DNA of 64,000 nucleotides from Parapristionchus giblindavisi (taxonomy: Eukaryota > Nematoda > Chromadorea > Rhabditida > Diplogasteridae). The notes beneath the pieces are model-generated. The model was not told the DNA's origin, ran no database searches, and saw only the letters and a program-made list of their open reading frames with translations. The translations under genes were made by a program, and so were the position numbers. Below are positions 61,903-64,000 of this stretch, piece by piece; position 1 is the stretch's first letter; every line of letters begins with the position of its first letter. The stretch covers positions 62,001 to 126,000 of the forward strand of contig CALSFV010000226.1 of the NCBI GenBank assembly GCA_943737045.1. Direction: 5' to 3'.

Positions 61903-63998
61903 TTATTTGATTATCATGGTCTTCTTGGGTACAGTCGTATGCATTTCTGTGTAATGAGAATGGAAACCGAATGGGATACGATCAACAGGTACGATGAATC
62001 TGAAGAATACGGTAAGGTTCGATGTGTCAGATGTATTACCTTGATATCTCCGACATGTCTTTAGCATTCAATACAACCACATAAGGATTGCTACCATCAG
62101 TTGTCATTACGGGGACTGTGAGAACTCCTGAAATATAAATGATCAATAATAACATTTTTTCCATTGTAATTTTAACTATCATCTTTGCTACCTAAGTCGT
62201 GGAATCATATTTATGCGTACTCCACTACCTGCCAAATAATCTATCAGCTAAATATTATACTACGCTTTTGCTCCGCATAAAGTATGTATATTAACATTAG
62301 AAATATTATAATATCTACCGTCATCTTCATTTTTCCCTTCAGGATCAGCAAAAAATATAGGCTCTGCAGGAATCTGATTTAGATTATCGACTGACCAGAG
62401 TAGCGTTTGTTTAGCTTCACAATCGATTTTTACAATCTGAATCCATCATCTTTAAATTTTTGTATTTGAGAGTACATTGTGTTTATTATTTTTTTCCAGA
62501 AATTTTACAACTGTATCGTTCATGCGTGAGCATGTAATAAAATAATAAATTATCGTACGCATTCTTATAATATATAATAGGTACTTACTCCATGCTTCGA
62601 TTGCTCCTCTCCTTTCAATATTGTTGATCCATATACGTAACGATAATATGTAGTGTTGTATTCATCATAGTTATAGCGAGGAAATTCAGTAGCTGAGATA
62701 ATATCGATTGATTGATATGGTTACTGTAGATAATATCGATTGATTGATAGGATTACGGTAGATAATATCGATTGATTTATAAGATTACGGTAGATAATAT
62801 CGATTGATTGATAAGACTACGGTAGATAATATCGATTGATTGATAGGATTGCGGTAGATAATATCGATTAATTGATGAGATTACGGTAGATAATATCGAT
62901 TGATTGATAGGATTACGGTAGATAATATCGATTGATTGATAAGACTACGGTAGATAATATCGATTGATTGATAGGATTGCGGTAGATAATATCGATTAAT
63001 TGATGAGATTACGGTAGATAATATCGATTGATTGATAAGATTACGGTAGATAGCATACATATATGACTCAATCGTTCATCTGATAAATGAATACTGCCAT
63101 CTTCACATAGAACAGCCTTACAATTTCCTTTCCAATCAATATTCTTAATATATTGATTGAAGTTAAATCAGAATATTGATGAAAACCTTGAGTAGATCAT
63201 CTCCAGTCTTTGCACTTTTGTCAATATTGAGAGGAATGATCATTCGATGAAGATATGGAGTAAAATCCTCATCCTGAACGGTTCAAAGATCAAAGATCAC
63301 AGTTGAAAAATCTATGTAACCTTCTCCTTATAGAACTCAGGCTTGCGCATATTCTCTAGAAGAAGGGTGTCAAGTTTCCCTACATTACGGTATCTGGAAA
63401 AGTAATATTTTTTTTTTAAAAAGTGGAAAAAAGGAGAAAATTGGATACTTGGAATAGTCAACAACGATAAATCCATCTCTTTCAAACGTATTAGCATGAT
63501 GGAAAGTGAAGAAGGGATCAGAGATCAACTATAATTATTGATTTATTTTCATCTTATCTCATCCAATATACGTTTATAAGGCACGCTCGGGCTTACTTTA
63601 CTTTCCGTTCTGGCCATACTCTCTCGTAGACAAATAAAGCGAGAGAGAGAGAGAGAATTGCCAGAGCGAATTAGCTCGGGTGTGCCTTTGACATACCTTG
63701 ACAGGATGTTTTTTACCCGTTTTTCTGTCGACTACGATAATCACTGTATTCTTTCCGTCAATCCACTCCATAGCGTCTTTGTATGTCTTACCAAGTAATC
63801 GACTGAATTATTGATTAGTTTCAATTGATTGATCTGCCGAAACTTGATTGATCTACCGTAGCTTGATTGATCTACAGTAACTTAATTGATCTACCGTAAC
63901 TCACCCAAATCCCAAATACCACATATTGAATCTTAACGGAGACTCAATAAGAACAAAATAGTTTTCACTCATTCCGAACGAATGATAGTACGCTGGTC
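61903..63998 (-). CDS. Carotenoid oxygenase paralogue, exons 8-17 only (runs off the right edge)
   Basis: Exons in coding order: 63905-63998, 63697-63802, 63449-63528, 63321-63393, 63187-63273, 63059-63143, 62589-62692, 62319-62436, 62040-62127, 61903-61999. Every exon has exactly the length of its partner in the gene at 51890-60425, and introns are also similar, so this is a recent tandem duplicate. His in YHSFG, FHHANT and FGFHSH are kept. Differences: exon 10 starts with LISDPFF from a moved acceptor instead of MFSDPFF, the C-terminus ends KKTMIIK, and Ala replaces Ser before EPIF. No stop or frameshift is seen, so it is probably functional. Upstream exons lie beyond the window. Confidence 0.92.
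62698..63052. repeat. Minisatellite, 32-bp unit, paralogue copy
   Basis: About eleven units of AATATCGATTGATTGAT plus AGGATTACGGTAGAT, at the position matching 52670-52983 in the other gene, with its own pattern of variants (for example GATTGCGG). Confidence 0.92.
63583..63693. mobile_element. Small MITE, GGCACGCTCGGGCT family
   Basis: GGCACGCTCGGGCTTACTTTA... CTCTCTCG...CGAGAGAGAGAG... GAATTAGCTCGGGTGTGCC. Same intron position as 53498-53612, so the insertion came before the gene duplication. Confidence 0.78.
63826..63903. repeat. Minisatellite, 19-bp unit, paralogue copy
   Basis: About four units of ATTGATCTACCGTAACTTG with base changes, next to the exon 8 donor. Confidence 0.9.
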
Positions 63999-64000
63999 CT

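Overview
This is eukaryotic DNA, most likely from a small-genome nematode. The genes have many short exons with GT/AG introns, several acceptors are TTTTCAG-like, the proteins look like worm homologues, and TACGGTA/TACTGTA motifs recur in introns and spacers. The species cannot be named from sequence alone. Exons were joined by eye by matching splice sites, reading phase and family homology; none has transcript support.

Host genes. Going left to right: a partial second copy of a DNAJC8-like J-protein gene and a broken 3' fragment of a TMEM106 gene (1-2.6 kb); a complete DNAJC8-like gene (6.1-12.6 kb, minus); a complete TMEM106-family gene (13.3-23.1 kb, minus); a PI3-kinase p85-type regulatory subunit resembling worm AAP-1 (25.1-32.8 kb, minus); an intronless orphan gene (33.6-34.7 kb, plus); a short-chain dehydrogenase (34.9-41.8 kb, minus) whose intron 5 holds a fresh LTR retrotransposon; and two tandem carotenoid-oxygenase genes (51.9-60.4 kb complete, 61.9 kb to the right edge partial, both minus). 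The first 2.7 kb is a duplicate of 10.4-17.0 kb.

Mobile DNA fills most of the remaining space. A 4.27-kb Gypsy-type element (36.24-40.51 kb) has two identical 244-bp LTRs and a 5-bp target duplication, but its pol lacks RNase H and the integrase zinc domain and has a catalytic substitution. Its 5' leader holds seven hairpins that share one loop and have different, compensating stems. A decayed mariner lies at 13.4-14.7 kb.

The most striking theme is long, nearly perfect palindromes (foldback elements of 0.6 to 1.9 kb). At least six families differ in terminal sequence and target duplication (TA, TAA/TTA, 8 bp). Several carry a tRNA-like module with A and B boxes in each arm. At 42.3-51.6 kb they are nested inside each other in an order that can be read from the interrupted arms, and one holds an acidic open reading frame in its loop. 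Almost all of this lies in introns or between genes, so the exons remain readable around it.
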